From positions 938,368 through 1,002,367 of the forward strand of contig JAURFE010000001.1 of the NCBI GenBank assembly GCA_030827135.1: 64,000 bases of DNA, read 5' to 3'. The translations under genes were made by a program, and so were the position numbers. The notes below the pieces were generated by a model. That model was given only the letters and a program-made list of their open reading frames with translations, was not told the origin of the DNA and did not search any database. Below, piece by piece: positions 63,853 to 64,000 of this stretch (its first letter is position 1; every line of letters begins with the position of its first letter). This DNA comes from Vicinamibacterales bacterium (lineage in GTDB: Bacteria; Acidobacteriota; Vicinamibacteria; Vicinamibacterales; SCN-69-37).

Positions 63853-64000
63853 CAGTCCCGGCTCTGCTGTTTGAGCAGGCGCGCGAATTCGTCGAAGGCG
63901 TCGGAGAAGCCTTCCGCGGCACTCCATCGGCGCACGGCTGGAAGGGAGATGCGGTTCCGCCCGGCAATCGCCAGTGCCACATGGAGGCTCTGGCGATCCG
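63853..64000 (-). CDS. C-terminus of an unidentified protein (partial)
   Basis: The last 48 codons of a gene that enters from the right edge: SLHVALAIAGRNRISLPAVR, then RWSAAEGFSDAFDEFARLLK, then a stop. The helical, charged pattern is like the C-terminal part of small nucleotidyltransferase-type proteins (a helix, then RRW..EG..), but this is weak. The frame is open to the window end. Confidence 0.5.

Overview
The window is 64 kb of high-GC bacterial chromosome. Its gene content points to an Acidobacteriota relative, probably the Vicinamibacteria/Vicinamibacterales. The evidence is an Oar-like TonB-dependent receptor with an N-terminal carboxypeptidase-regulatory domain, a trio of acidobacterial VWFA-related secreted proteins, a sortilin-like BNR protein, several secreted amidohydrolases and S9 peptidases, and PD40/TolB-type remnants. 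No rRNA, tRNA, CRISPR array, prophage or complete insertion sequence was seen. The taxonomic call is inference from protein families.

Layout. 1-13 kb holds two copper/silver-type detoxification operons on the minus strand, each headed by a small exported His- or Cys-rich protein. The first is leader, multicopper oxidase, TolC-like protein and BNR protein. The second is leader, CusA-like RND pump, CusC-like outer-membrane protein and CusB-like adaptor. An M24 peptidase lies between them. The pump carries an extra C-terminal YtkA-like domain and the adaptor an extra cupredoxin-like domain. 13-24.6 kb is metabolic and membrane housekeeping: CstA, RidA, a creatininase-family protein, glycerate kinase, a VTT protein, heme A synthase, a membrane MutS-like ATPase, a CPBP protease, a GNAT/nitrilase pair and a desaturase. 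24.8-31.7 kb holds a two-component system, a PQQ-propeller protein, an SPFH protein with a zinc-ribbon partner, and a Gfo/Idh/MocA oxidoreductase. 31.8-45.8 kb carries fused PabBC, the SAH-hydrolase operon with an ArsR-methyltransferase regulator, glutamine synthetase, a YciH/eIF1-like protein, a DUF1295 pair, an S9 peptidase, a class II photolyase and a D-aminoacylase-type amidohydrolase. 45.8-55.3 kb is the TonB receptor and three tandem VWFA-type paralogues. 55.3-64 kb mixes intact genes (DUF922, BNR/sortilin, IlvE, amidohydrolase) with decayed ones (an S9 fragment, pirin, an SGNH-like hydrolase).

Genome-scale patterns are the most unusual content. (1) At least three families of short palindromic elements recur between genes and sometimes inside them. 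(2) Many different 7-9 bp degenerate tandem repeats occur, several in frame inside conserved enzymes. (3) About ten genes have a -10-like TANNNT hexamer only 5-8 bp before the start codon and no Shine-Dalgarno sequence, suggesting widespread leaderless mRNAs; operon-internal genes have good SDs and ATGA/GTGA overlaps. (4) A long inverted duplication covers the promoter and first codons of the histidine kinase gene. (5) Compact palindromic operator candidates sit in front of glnA, the ArsR-methyltransferase gene and the divergent ctaA/mutS-like pair.
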